Of a stretch of DNA of 64,000 bases, positions 17,847-26,797 are shown in pieces. Under the pieces are notes generated by a model. That model saw nothing but the letters and a program-made list of their open reading frames with translations, had not been told where the DNA came from and did no database searches. Position 1 is the stretch's first letter. Each line of letters begins with the position of its first letter. The position numbers and the translations under genes are program-made. This DNA comes from Aporhodopirellula aestuarii. GTDB lineage: Bacteria; Planctomycetota; Planctomycetia; Pirellulales; Pirellulaceae. The DNA is taken from contig NZ_JAMQBK010000049.1 of NCBI RefSeq assembly GCF_023701485.1, forward strand, positions 49,347 to 113,346, given 5' to 3'.

Positions 17847-17889
17847 CCTTGTAAGAACGCGTGAAATGCCCTTGTTAAAACGCGTGAAA
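17847..17889 (-). repeat. tandem 20-bp repeat carrying the ribosome binding site
   Basis: CCTTGTAAGAACGCGTGAAA (17847-17866) and CCTTGTTAAAACGCGTGAAA (17870-17889) differ at two positions and have a 23-bp period. On the minus strand each unit holds an AAGG Shine-Dalgarno-like core and a palindromic ACGCGT, directly ahead of the small secreted protein gene. Confidence 0.75.
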
Positions 17890-18133
17890 CTCGAGGATAG
17901 CGAGTTAGCTCACCCCCCAATAGATCAATTTGTTCTTTCGGGCGAATTTGCATCGATGGCAGCGAACCTGGCTCACGGGAAAGCCCGGCCCGGTGGTGAA
18001 GACGCGTTCGCGCCACGAACCGTGACAGCCCGATCGTATCCGTCACGAGAGCGAATTCGACACGCGGAGTGAATCGATGACGATCGAGAGAGCAACCGCG
18101 GTGACGTGAACCATCGCGAGCGACGGGGTCAGC

Positions 18134-19432
18134 TCAACGGGACGAAAACTCGGCTTTCGTGTCCAACAAGATTGCCAAGATGTCTTCTCGTGCCTGCATC
18201 GACAAATGGGCGTATTTCTCTCGCGAGTCTTTGCCGTCGAGCACGTTGCTCAAACGTCGATACACCGCATCGAGCAACGACTGCGGAAGTTCGTCGAACG
18301 TTTTGGAATAGATCAGATAGCTGCAGGGATATCGAAAGACGGTTTGCCCGAGATCCAAATCACGCAGCGTTCGGCCATCGCGATCGGATGGCCCCAGTTC
18401 AGAAAAGTCTTCTGCAAATTCGCTCGTTCCCGACAACGGCTCGCTCAGCTCGACTTGCCCAACCATCAACAATCCATCCACCAAACGTTCGGCGATTTGA
18501 TCTAAAACGATCCGGTCCTCGGCCGACAAAACGGATGCTTCGTGTCCCCCTTTTTGATGTTCCTTCCCCGATCGATGAATCATGATTCGAGCTCGATGGT
18601 TGGACTCGGTGAGCAAATTATGCATCGAAACTTGATGCTGCAAAACAAGCAGCACAACCAAATCACTATGCGGCGACAAATACTTCGAGACATCGAACCA
18701 CTTCGACAGATCGACCACATTCCCATTGCCGTGGTTAACCTCCCCGCTGACTTTGTCACCCCGATTGATCATCAGGTTCCCTAAATGCGATTGACTGCCA
18801 TGTCGACCGCTGACGAACCACCCCGCCCAGCGCGCCTCCAGCGGTCCATCTGCATCCGGCAGAATCGAATCGGACGGAAACATTCGATCTCCATCTCGAT
18901 TAACGAACACGGATTGCATCATCAGTCCTGGGACACGCCCGGTATCACTCGATGCGTGGCAAAACAAGCATCGCTCTGTCTTGCGGACAACCTGAGCCGG
19001 CATCTTCGGTTGCGATTGATCGACGGTGTAAAAAACGGTTCCTAACAACGCATCCGTCGACGCGATCTCGATCGTTTCGGCACCGGGAATCCATGCGACG
19101 TAGGTATCGTCATTGAAGTAGATCGCTCGTGGATTAGCGGGCGAGATCAGATGCCGCTGGAGGCTCGTTTTGGAAAACACGAGCGTCTGTGACGACACCG
19201 GAATTTCCAGTTCGGTTAAGAGCGAAACCAAGAATCCATAATGAGCGTCATACGCCAGCGTAACCGCTCCGCTTTCGACCCGTTGCCGCAAGACAGAAAC
19301 GGGATCAGTCGCTTTCGATTGGGAATACTCGATCGGCTGTTGCTCGTACGACAATTGAGCGGCAGCACGGCTGGATCCCATGGCCAACACCACCGTCATG
19401 AGAACGATCGTACTCGATGGCCACGTTTTCAT
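18134..19432 (-). CDS. secreted protein with one haem-c site (CLFCH), 432 aa
   Basis: The ATG at 19432 gives the signal peptide MKTWPSSTIVLMTVVLAMGS ending SRAAAQ; an upstream in-frame ATG at 19456 would only add eight polar residues. A single CxxCH (C155-L-F-C-H159) predicts one covalently bound c-type haem in the periplasm. Around it are SPANPRAIYFNDDTYVAWIP and, after it, GRVPGLMMQSVFVNRDGDRM and WAGWFVSGRHGSQSHLGNLM. The C-terminal half is helical (LDQIAERLVDGLLMVGQVEL). Proteins of this shape occur in planctomycetes and some other bacteria without an assigned role that I can name. An electron-transfer or haem-dependent enzyme is likely. Confidence 0.8.
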   Translation of the reverse strand: MKTWPSSTIVLMTVVLAMGSSRAAAQLSYEQQPIEYSQSKATDPVSVLRQRVESGAVTLAYDAHYGFLVSLLTELEIPVSSQTLVFSKTSLQRHLISPANPRAIYFNDDTYVAWIPGAETIEIASTDALLGTVFYTVDQSQPKMPAQVVRKTERCLFCHASSDTGRVPGLMMQSVFVNRDGDRMFPSDSILPDADGPLEARWAGWFVSGRHGSQSHLGNLMINRGDKVSGEVNHGNGNVVDLSKWFDVSKYLSPHSDLVVLLVLQHQVSMHNLLTESNHRARIMIHRSGKEHQKGGHEASVLSAEDRIVLDQIAERLVDGLLMVGQVELSEPLSGTSEFAEDFSELGPSDRDGRTLRDLDLGQTVFRYPCSYLIYSKTFDELPQSLLDAVYRRLSNVLDGKDSREKYAHLSMQAREDILAILLDTKAEFSSR

Positions 19433-19896
19433 TGAACGGTTCTCAGTCTCACGCATGGATCAAAACAACATTGTATTAAGATGGTCGTTCTGAAACGACA
19501 ACAAATCCCGGCCTGCGCTCATTTGTTGCATGTCACCGTGAATCACTCTCGCACCCTTTCCGTAACAAAGCGGATAACTCAGGATCTCGATTGTCCAACA
19601 CTCGTTACACCGATCGATGCGATGTTTTCAACGCACACCCAAGTTCGAATTTTGCACGTTTCGCTCTGCAATACAATTGTCACAATTGCCTGGCCCCATA
19701 AGGGGACATCGATTGTTTTTGTTCTCTTTCTAGCGGAACGGCGCAAGCCGTCCGGTCCCGAGTCACCGGACGGCTTGCGCCGTTCCGCTATCTTTGAAAT
19801 CCCGCAGTAATTCGATCGACGTCACAAGCGACCGAGCTGCGTGAAAAATGACGCGTTCGCAGAAAGGCGGATGCCGATCGGTGTTAACCCGTTCCG
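19433..19896. other. intergenic region built around a palindromic element
   Basis: About 460 bases, a third of them occupied by the best-preserved palindromic element (19692-19842). The remainder, upstream of the haem-c protein gene, should hold its promoter, but I see no clear motif. Confidence 0.5.
19692..19842 (+). repeat. palindromic interspersed element, best copy
   Basis: It contains a perfect inverted repeat with 26-bp arms (19731-19756 and 19765-19790) and an 8-base loop. The left flank includes GGGGACATCGATTGTTTTTG and the right flank TTTGAAATCCCGCAGTAATT. Matching flanks and stems are found at 3361-3503 (reverse) and 63791-63905, and partial copies at 2687-2735 and 14436-14459. There is no coding capacity, and no obvious target-site duplication that I can confirm. 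Confidence 0.9.
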
Positions 19897-21141
19897 CTAC
19901 TCGATTGCCGGATTCTCAAACCAGATGATACCCCAACCTCCGTTTTCTTCGGTGGTGGCAATGTCGGTGTCTCCGTCGCCATCGAGGTCAACCAGATAGG
20001 CGTTATCCATCTTCTTACGCGACTCCGGACTCGGCATGTCCATCAGTGTGTTCGTCCAGTCACTCGGGGACATTCCGTCGCCCGATAAAGTCAAGTACCA
20101 AAGCTGCGCTTCGTACTCGGGAATGATCACGATTTCGGGATGCGCGGCGTCGCCGTTGATTTCCAGAAGGGCGACTCCCTTGGGCTTGGCTTTGACCGTC
20201 ACGCTCTCAGGCTGGGTTGGCACCGGCACGTTGATCTTTTTGTACTGCGGTGATCCGGAATCGTTGGTGCGGATGTAAATCACAATCTCTTTACCGCACT
20301 TGACCAGATCGAGACGACCGTCCCCGTTGACGTCGCCGGGTGCCATGAACATGCCGCCTTTCGTCGGATCGATCATTCGGACGGGCCAAGGTTTCGTCAC
20401 TTTATCTCGGCCGGGGTTTTCGTAATAGAACGTGCCCTGAACTCGACGCTCTTGGACGAGGACGTCGTCGTCGCCGTCACCATCGATGTCATTGATGAGG
20501 CATGTCATGGGCCATTTGGCTTTGCCGAGTTCGTAACGTTGCCAACGGGTAGCGTCGTGCTTGTTTTCGACGGGTTGCTTGTACCATGCGTTCGCGCCGA
20601 CGAGGAGATCGTTGAGACCGTCGCCATCGATGTCGCTGATAACGGGAACGCGTGCCTCATTCTCGAACAGAGTTATCTTCTCCCACTTTGCGGGATCTTT
20701 GACGTCGGCAGTGCCGGGATTGAAATAGACGTGTCCACCATTGGCAACGTAGTCGATGTCGCCATCGTGATCGAGGTCACCGATACCTGAGTCTTCACAC
20801 TTCCCATGCTGGGCAAACTCGATGTATTCGGTCCACCGCGAGCGAACCTCTCTCTTTCCCGGATTAAAGTATAGGCGACTGTATCCGCCCTCTTCATAGT
20901 TGACCAAGACGTCTAGATCACCGTCTCCGTCCCAGTCGTGCGGGTTGAAACCATCGGGCCCGTGATTGTTTGGATCCGGTGCGATGACATTGACTCGCCA
21001 TCCGCTCAAACCGGCCCGTCCGACGCTCTTCTTCCAAGCATTCCTGTCGACGCTTTTCGAATCCTGGGCCATCGCTGATGTGTGACAGACCGTGCTGATG
21101 AGCAGCATCCCCCAAACCGTATTTGCCTTCATTGCATTCAA
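19897..21141 (-). CDS. secreted FG-GAP/VCBS repeat protein, 414 aa
   Basis: The signal peptide ends near residue 26 (TSAMAQ). The mature protein is built of repeated blades with calcium-binding-type loops: NPHDWDGDGDLDVLVNY (about 66-82), GIGDLDHDGDIDYVANGG, VISDIDGDGLNDLLVGANAW, LINDIDGDGDDDVLVQ, APGDVNGDGRLDLVKCGKE and a final VDLDGDGDTDIATTEENGGW. This is the FG-GAP/VCBS beta-propeller family, with about seven blades expected in a full propeller. Such proteins are extracellular. The planctomycete versions have no proven ligand, though this repeat architecture often occurs in lectin-like or polysaccharide-binding proteins. The gene diverges from the small RTX protein gene. Confidence 0.9.
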   Translation of the reverse strand: MNAMKANTVWGMLLISTVCHTSAMAQDSKSVDRNAWKKSVGRAGLSGWRVNVIAPDPNNHGPDGFNPHDWDGDGDLDVLVNYEEGGYSRLYFNPGKREVRSRWTEYIEFAQHGKCEDSGIGDLDHDGDIDYVANGGHVYFNPGTADVKDPAKWEKITLFENEARVPVISDIDGDGLNDLLVGANAWYKQPVENKHDATRWQRYELGKAKWPMTCLINDIDGDGDDDVLVQERRVQGTFYYENPGRDKVTKPWPVRMIDPTKGGMFMAPGDVNGDGRLDLVKCGKEIVIYIRTNDSGSPQYKKINVPVPTQPESVTVKAKPKGVALLEINGDAAHPEIVIIPEYEAQLWYLTLSGDGMSPSDWTNTLMDMPSPESRKKMDNAYLVDLDGDGDTDIATTEENGGWGIIWFENPAIE

Positions 21142-21392
21142 AGCTGTCGTTCCATTCTCGAACCCGCGGACATTTTTGTTTGCGGCAATTCTAGACCAAA
21201 AGCAGTGCCTTGATTCAGCGACCGCCCCCCTCTGGCGAGATCACCGCACCGACCGAATCTGAGCGATTCATACTCCTCAGCCACTTTTTTCCAAAATTAC
21301 CGTAAGAGCTGTAAGAAACGCGGCCTGGCCTGTCACTAACGGGGTGTTCGGTGTCCGAGCACACTTTTCATCCCCGTTCTGAGGAAAACAAC
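21142..21392. promoter_or_regulatory. divergent region between FG-GAP and RTX genes
   Basis: About 250 bases with start sites facing away on both sides. A GAGGAA ribosome binding site (about 21380-21385) precedes the RTX gene's ATG at 21393. I see no clear operator. Confidence 0.4.
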
Positions 21393-22478
21393 ATGGGCCG
21401 CATCTCTCGAAACCAACGCAGCAACCGATTCCCACGAAAGTCGAGCAGGCGACTCGTTTACCAAACGTTTGAGGATCGGCACGTGCTCAGCGCGGTCGGC
21501 GTCCTCGCCGATGGACTCGTGACCGTCCACGCTGACGATCGAGCCAATGACATTTCGGTTCACACCGTCCGAGAGACACAAACCCTGGTCGTGACGGTAG
21601 ACGGAAGAGTTGCCGAGTTCCCGAATGCCATGATTCGGCATATCGAGATCCACGCCGGCGGCGGCGACGATACCGTCACGATCGATGAGAGCGTTCGCCA
21701 AACAACGAGTATCAACGGCGGCCGCGGCAACGACGTGATCGTCGGCAGTCAACAGGCCGATCGAATCGCCGGCGGACCGGGATACGACGTGATCCACGCC
21801 GGAGCGGGCAACGATCACGTCTCCGGTGGCGCCCATGGCGACTACATCGAAGGCGGCGACGGCGACGACACCATCGCCGGGAACAACGGAGTCGATATCC
21901 TGTTCGGCGGGGCGGGCAATGATCGGATCGACGCCGGCAACGGTGACGATTACGTGATCGGTGGCTCCGGCAACGACGAATTGTCAGGCGGCGATGGCGA
22001 CGACTGGCTATTCGGCGACGCCACGAACAGCTATCCGGAAGGTTACGTCGATCCTGATGTGTACGCCCGCGACTTTTCGGACACCAATCGCGGCCATGAC
22101 GTCATCTACGGTGGCGACGGCAACGACAAAATTTTTGGGGGGCGGGGCGACGACCTTCTCTACGGTGGCGGCGGTGACGATCTGATTCATGGTGGTGCCG
22201 GTGACGATGGCGTCCGCGGTGGCAGCGGCAATGACCGGATCCATGGAGGTCTCGGCGACGACAAACTGAGTGGTGGCGACGGGCGTGACGAAATCAACGG
22301 TGACGCGGGTAACGATGTGCTTATCGGCGGTGCTGGGCGTGATCGCCTCAACGGCGGCGAAGGACGCGATGATATCCATGCTCGCGACGGCGTGGTCGAT
22401 TTCATCCTCACCGACGGTTTTGACGATCTGTTCGTCGACCGATTCGATGTGGTCGCGATCTACCTCAGCGACGACTGA
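21393..22478 (+). CDS. LEPR-XLL-like RTX calcium-binding protein, 361 aa
   Basis: The ATG at 21393 is preferred over one at 21351 because GAGGAA precedes it at good spacing. The basic N-terminus ends in FEDRHVLSA (about residues 28-36). This is a version of the LEPR-XLL motif (usually LE-R-LLSA) that marks many planctomycete surface proteins and shares its layout with the start of the giant protein at 36408. After a beta region (35-95), residues about 100-345 are tandem RTX nonapeptides (GGxGxDxhx), for example [30 protein letters not shown] and [10 protein letters not shown], interrupted once by about 20 residues ([19 protein letters not shown]). It is probably a secreted or surface protein that folds on calcium. 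No type I transporter lies nearby. Confidence 0.9.
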   Translation: MGRISRNQRSNRFPRKSSRRLVYQTFEDRHVLSAVGVLADGLVTVHADDRANDISVHTVRETQTLVVTVDGRVAEFPNAMIRHIEIHAGGGDDTVTIDESVRQTTSINGGRGNDVIVGSQQADRIAGGPGYDVIHAGAGNDHVSGGAHGDYIEGGDGDDTIAGNNGVDILFGGAGNDRIDAGNGDDYVIGGSGNDELSGGDGDDWLFGDATNSYPEGYVDPDVYARDFSDTNRGHDVIYGGDGNDKIFGGRGDDLLYGGGGDDLIHGGAGDDGVRGGSGNDRIHGGLGDDKLSGGDGRDEINGDAGNDVLIGGAGRDRLNGGEGRDDIHARDGVVDFILTDGFDDLFVDRFDVVAIYLSDD

Positions 22479-22497
22479 TGAAACGCAAGACGGTTGC

Positions 22498-22514
22498 CTT
22501 TCACGGCGTGAAAG
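22498..22514. other. 17-bp palindrome between RTX and sigma factor genes
   Basis: CTTTCACG-G-CGTGAAAG is a perfect dyad 20 bases after the RTX stop and about 120 bases ahead of the sigma factor gene. The loop is too tight and no T-tract follows, so it is a poor terminator. A protein-binding site is possible. A related half-site (AAGTGAAAG) recurs at about 22537-22545. Confidence 0.45.
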
Positions 22515-22635
22515 AGTGCATTGACACTCACTCACAAAGTGAAAGACGACGCGTGTCATCCGTTAGAACCTAAACCGATGCTATAGGAGAGGGACCGGGC
22601 GTTTCAATTAGCCTCCCGTCACAGGTGCCCGGATC

Positions 22636-23358
22636 GTGTACCATCGGTTGACGCCACGTTTGAGCGACAGATCTCAATCGCGGTTTAATCCTTTTCGATC
22701 GAATTTCAGGCCTTTCAAGTTGCAGCGAACCAGCTCTGCCGGCTGCAGGGATGTCGACGCACCCGCCTCGCACGAAGACGATCGTGCGTTGGTCGATCGA
22801 CTGCTGCGCGGTGACGCAATCGCCTGGGAAGACTTCGTCACGCGGTTCGGACGGATCGTTCGCAGCCGCGTTGCGGACGTCGCGGTGGCTTTTGGACATG
22901 GCAACGATGATGACGCGGTGGACGACGCGACCGCGGATGTTTTTGCGGTGATCTTGGCGAACGATGCCGCGGCGCTGCAGGCATACGAAGGCCGATCATC
23001 GCTCGTCACGTACCTAGCAGTGGTCGCGACGCGTTGTGCAACGCGAGGATTCGCCCGCAAACGTATCGACGGATCTGGCAACGAGCAGGAAGACTCGTTG
23101 GACTCAGCGGCGAGTGGCGATGACGAACCCGTTCGGCGAATCATTCGCAAAGAACAACAGCAACGATTACTCGAAACTCTCGCTGAGCTGCCCGAGAAGC
23201 AACAACAGGTGGTCCGTCTGTTCCATCTCGAAAGCCAATCGTACGCCGAAATCAGCAAGCGGCTGAACATGCCGATCGGTTCGATCGGCGTGACCCTTCG
23301 CCGCGCCGAAGAACGGCTCAGAAAAAACCTGGAACCGGATACGTTCGACTCGTCGTAG
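22636..23358 (+). CDS. ECF-type RNA polymerase sigma factor, about 240 aa
   Basis: The sigma-2 region is at about residues 50-135 (DDRALVDRLLRGDAIAWEDF, DDATADVFAVIL, and SSLVTYLAVVATRCATRGFA, which fits the -10 recognition helix). Sigma-4 is at about 175-235 (LAELPEKQQQVVRLFHLESQ, then a helix-turn-helix SYAEISKRLNMPIGSIGVTL and RRAEERLRKNL). No sigma-3 domain is present, as expected for an ECF factor. The start is uncertain: a GTG at 22636 gives 240 aa with a 45-residue leader, and a TTG at 22720 is an alternative. The next gene starts 64 bases later and encodes a large single-span protein that is probably its anti-sigma factor. Confidence 0.92.
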   Translation: MYHRLTPRLSDRSQSRFNPFRSNFRPFKLQRTSSAGCRDVDAPASHEDDRALVDRLLRGDAIAWEDFVTRFGRIVRSRVADVAVAFGHGNDDDAVDDATADVFAVILANDAAALQAYEGRSSLVTYLAVVATRCATRGFARKRIDGSGNEQEDSLDSAASGDDEPVRRIIRKEQQQRLLETLAELPEKQQQVVRLFHLESQSYAEISKRLNMPIGSIGVTLRRAEERLRKNLEPDTFDSS

Positions 23359-23422
23359 AACACCATTCACCGCGGCACTCCCCAACACCTACTTCAACGC
23401 TTCGACCGCCCCCAAGCATTTC

Positions 23423-25414
23423 GTGAACCAACAAACGCTCCTGACCACGATTCACCGACATCTCAGCGATACTCGCGGAGACAGGGGGTCGGTGCGCACG
23501 TTGAGCGAAATCGTCTCGTTGGTTGCAAGCGACATTCGTCAAGAGGCCCCTTCCACCGATGCCCGCTCGCCGATCATCCCGATCGGAACCGTGGCGGCGT
23601 TTGCCGATGGAAACGCCTCGGACGACGAAGCTCGATTGGTCCTCAGTGCCGTCCAAGTCGACAACAGCGTCATCGCGGAACTGGTCGCTGCAGTGAAGGC
23701 GAAACAGGAGTCCCAAACCGAAACGACCAATATTTCCAAATCGCTCGCCGAACGCCTCCTCAAGATGGGGCCACCGAGCGTCGCGGCGACCGGTAACGTC
23801 GAATCACCGGAAGTCTCTGACGCGACACAAGACGCGATTTCACAATCAGTCACGACGACCGTCCCCGATATTCAACCTGTCCAGCCCGACGCGTCCCCAA
23901 TCCGCCGCTCTCGACGTCGATCTCAATCACGCGGCCTCTGGATTGCCGCAGCGGTTGCTGCGACCGCGGCCGTTTGGCTGGCATTGATCTACGCGCGTCC
24001 GAGCAACGACTCGGCGCCGTCTGACAACCAGATCGCTAGCAGCCCTGACCCCGACAAGGGTAACACCGGCGAACTCCCCTACATCATTCCCCCCGAACAA
24101 CTACCGGAAGACAACACGCAGAACATTGAAATCGTTGAGTCTCCTCCGCCGCCCGCCCTCGATCCGACGGACGTCGCGACTCCAATGCCGTCGATGCGGG
24201 AATCGAATGATACCAACCGCGACACGGACGACAGAGTTGCTATCACGCCGACACCTTCAAGCGTCCCGACAACACGTACCCCCACTCCCGTCGCAACGCC
24301 GCTCAACGAGTTGGTTTGGACTCGTATCACTGGATTGGCCGCGAGCCAAAACGACGAACCCGAAAATCGTGATTACAGTCGGGGTGAAACTTGGTCGGCG
24401 CTCGCGGAATCGACCATCTCGTTGAACGATGCAAACGACCGTCGATCATTCAACGTGGTTACGCTGCCGCTATCACGTGCCGAAGCCAAGGTCCAACAGA
24501 ATGGCCGTCTGGTCCTCGCGTCAGACTCGAAAATCGAACTGCAAGGTGATGTCGATCTCACGACAGATCAACCGACAGCTTCCTGCGTGATCGATGTCCA
24601 GCACGGATCGGTCGCATTAGCCGACATCCTATCGGGAACGGTCATCGACTTGCGTTCGGCCAGCCAACCGGTCGCGAAACTGCGATGGGACACCGACGGT
24701 TCCGTCGTGATCGGGCACCAACTGGAAGGGTTTGCCGTTGAGATTCATTCAGGCACGGTATCGATCCAAGGGAATGCTTTCGAAGACAGCTTGCTGGTTC
24801 TATCGCCCAACGCGGAACCGCGCATCGAAGGCAAAGTGAAGCGGATGCCGGGTTGGGTGAACCGGCCGATCGATACGATTCCCGTCACCAACGTTGTGCT
24901 CGCTCAGCTATCCACGTCTGACAATCTATTAACCGACGTAGCGGGGCGGACCAAGATGCTCGCGTCGCTTCCTAGCAGGAACGCAAACGACGCGCGGACG
25001 CTTGCCACACTCGCGATGTGGCAGGCCACACTGTCCGATCAACACCTCGCCCGATTGTTCAGCCGAACCGAACCAGAAATTCGCAATGCGGCGTTGGCGA
25101 GATTGTTGGAAACGCCCGCTTGGGACCCGCGTTACGAGGCGATTTGGGCAGGCGTCAGCCGAGTGATACAGTCTCCCCGCACGGTGGCGCAAGTCAAACA
25201 GATGTGTGAGAATTTACGTCAAAGGATTGGACTCAGCCCGGTCCAAATCGAGCTGTTGATGATCGGGCTCGCCGGGCAATCGCTAGGCCAACGGGCGATG
25301 TGTGACTATCTGCTACGTAGCCACTACGGAGGCGGGCCACCGTTTGACCCCGCCTGGACCGGCCAAAATCAAACCCGGGCGATCAATCTCTGGCGGAGGG
25401 CAGTCGGAAATTGA
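23423..25414 (+). CDS. single-span membrane protein with FecR-like region, probable anti-sigma factor, 663 aa
   Basis: The start is a GTG (MNQQTLLTTI). Residues 1-165 are predicted cytoplasmic and contain a short helical part (AAFADGNASDDEARLVLSAV) like the sigma-binding end of zinc-free anti-sigma factors. After a basic stretch (RRSRRRSQSR, 161-170) a single membrane helix follows (about 171-190). A Pro/Thr-rich linker (190-295) then leads to a beta-rich domain (about 340-460) resembling FecR (RLVLASDSKIELQGDVDL, IDLRSASQPVAKLRWDTDGS). The last 180 residues are helical. The position right after the ECF sigma gene and the topology support a transmembrane regulator that releases the sigma factor on an outside signal. 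The role is inferred. Confidence 0.8.
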   Translation: MNQQTLLTTIHRHLSDTRGDRGSVRTLSEIVSLVASDIRQEAPSTDARSPIIPIGTVAAFADGNASDDEARLVLSAVQVDNSVIAELVAAVKAKQESQTETTNISKSLAERLLKMGPPSVAATGNVESPEVSDATQDAISQSVTTTVPDIQPVQPDASPIRRSRRRSQSRGLWIAAAVAATAAVWLALIYARPSNDSAPSDNQIASSPDPDKGNTGELPYIIPPEQLPEDNTQNIEIVESPPPPALDPTDVATPMPSMRESNDTNRDTDDRVAITPTPSSVPTTRTPTPVATPLNELVWTRITGLAASQNDEPENRDYSRGETWSALAESTISLNDANDRRSFNVVTLPLSRAEAKVQQNGRLVLASDSKIELQGDVDLTTDQPTASCVIDVQHGSVALADILSGTVIDLRSASQPVAKLRWDTDGSVVIGHQLEGFAVEIHSGTVSIQGNAFEDSLLVLSPNAEPRIEGKVKRMPGWVNRPIDTIPVTNVVLAQLSTSDNLLTDVAGRTKMLASLPSRNANDARTLATLAMWQATLSDQHLARLFSRTEPEIRNAALARLLETPAWDPRYEAIWAGVSRVIQSPRTVAQVKQMCENLRQRIGLSPVQIELLMIGLAGQSLGQRAMCDYLLRSHYGGGPPFDPAWTGQNQTRAINLWRRAVGN

Positions 25415-25448
25415 TCACGGGCGACGAGTCAATGGGCACCGCGTTCGG

Positions 25449-25994
25449 TTACGCCGACGGCCAAACAATCGCGAAGATCAATCCCGTGACGACCGCATAC
25501 ACGACACCGTCGAGCAACTCCATCGCGATCCGTCGCTTAAACCAAAACACGTGAGGGAAGTGCGCGGCACAGTGCGTGAGCAAACCAGCCGTGACGACAA
25601 ACTGCATAACTGTCCCGAATGATGCCCCTGGAGCCAACGCGAGAGAAGCGAGATACCCGATCACGAATGCGGCGACCATGAAGAAAGCGATTGTCTTTCC
25701 GATCGCCGACATCATGTTGATGGGCCTTTCCCACAAAATCAGCATGCCGGTGCATTTCGCTTGCTTGCCTTGAAACGCTTCGGATTTCATCTCTTCAGGA
25801 CGATCAGTGAAAGGCAGCATGTATTGCCCTGCCGGAATCTTTTCCAGGACGACCATGTCTTGAAGCTGATCCTCCGCGGGCAGCTTTTGCCATTCGGGCT
25901 TGTGGTGCGGAAACACCATCCAGTTCAACGTGCTGAGGATGTGCGTCGCGAGTCCGGAAAGCACGATCGGCAACCAAAGATCAAAAACAGTCAT
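25449..25994 (-). CDS. hypothetical membrane protein, 181 aa
   Basis: Four hydrophobic segments are visible, at about residues 5-27 (LPIVLSGLATHILSTLNWMV), 94-117, 120-140 and 155-177. A soluble loop of about 60 residues follows the first helix and contains FPHHKPEWQKLPAEDQLQDM and EKIPAGQYMLPF. The gene is convergent with the anti-sigma gene, 34 bases apart. Proteins of this outline occur widely as uncharacterised membrane proteins, and I cannot name the family. Confidence 0.75.
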   Translation of the reverse strand: MTVFDLWLPIVLSGLATHILSTLNWMVFPHHKPEWQKLPAEDQLQDMVVLEKIPAGQYMLPFTDRPEEMKSEAFQGKQAKCTGMLILWERPINMMSAIGKTIAFFMVAAFVIGYLASLALAPGASFGTVMQFVVTAGLLTHCAAHFPHVFWFKRRIAMELLDGVVYAVVTGLIFAIVWPSA

Positions 25995-26283
25995 CGGAAG
26001 AATCCAAATTCAGAGAAAAGTAGCGTCAATCAGTCTGACGGAATCATGGCGTGATTCCACTTTATCGCGATTCGCAATGAAAGAGAGGAAACATCCTACG
26101 CCAAATTTCTGGTCGGCGTGTTTCGCAGTTGCGAGATTCAGCAGGTGTAATCAAACAAAAGGCACAAAAGCAGGGTTCGCGGATGCAACGCACCTTTCAC
26201 AATCCGGTGCTATCCCCGGTTGAACGTCTCAACCGCGGTTCATCCTCAGCGGCCAATATCCCACGAGACTCCTGCCTACCAGC

Positions 26284-26766
26284 CTAAGCCGGCGGTTGGT
26301 ATGGGTTTCCGGTTTCGATCGGGGGCTCGACGGCGTCGGTCACATCGGTATCCGACTGCGGCGTCGGGGCGCGAACATGGACGACGACTAGCCGTACAAA
26401 AAAAAGCAATGTCGCGACGCCGAGCAACGTGATTATCGCACCGACACCAAAGATCAGTGGCCCCATCGTCAGATTGGCCCCGTCGATCGTCAATGCCTCC
26501 ATCCCATCCTGGGTCATCCGATCAGGATGCATGTCTGCCCATTCTCGGCGAAGGCGCCACTTTTCGTGAATCTCTGCCGCAGACCAATGCGTCGCGAGCA
26601 TCGTGCCCCCAGCGATCACGACCAGTTTCAAAACGCGGCGGATGACCTTGTGTCGAACCAATGACAAGAGCACCAACAACGCTACGCCCGACCAAACGAC
26701 ATAGGAATACCCCCACGAGTAATCATTCGTCCGCGACGTTTCCCAGATTTGCTCGAAAGTCTCCAA
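26284..26766 (-). CDS. membrane protein with C-terminal NPYQPP motif, 160 aa
   Basis: Hydrophobic segments lie at about residues 20-37 (YSYVVWSGVALLVLLSLV), 46-62 (LKLVVIAGGTMLATHWS) and 100-128 (FGVGAIITLLGVATLLFFVR), with a charged loop EKWRLRREWADMHPDRMTQD. The C-terminus ends ETGNPYQPPA. A terminal NPYxxP tail after a short polar stretch is a recurrent feature of small planctomycete membrane proteins; its meaning is unknown. It is separate from its neighbours on the same strand and probably has its own promoter in the 289-base gap upstream. Confidence 0.7.
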   Translation of the reverse strand: METFEQIWETSRTNDYSWGYSYVVWSGVALLVLLSLVRHKVIRRVLKLVVIAGGTMLATHWSAAEIHEKWRLRREWADMHPDRMTQDGMEALTIDGANLTMGPLIFGVGAIITLLGVATLLFFVRLVVVHVRAPTPQSDTDVTDAVEPPIETGNPYQPPA

Positions 26767-26797
26767 CGTTTGGCTTCTAGTTGCGGAAGAGAAAGGG

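Noticed and set aside
19692..19842. The palindrome as a plain transcription terminator
   Set aside because: The stem is unusually long, no T-tract follows the arms, and flanks as well as stem are shared with distant copies, so it is better explained as an interspersed element.
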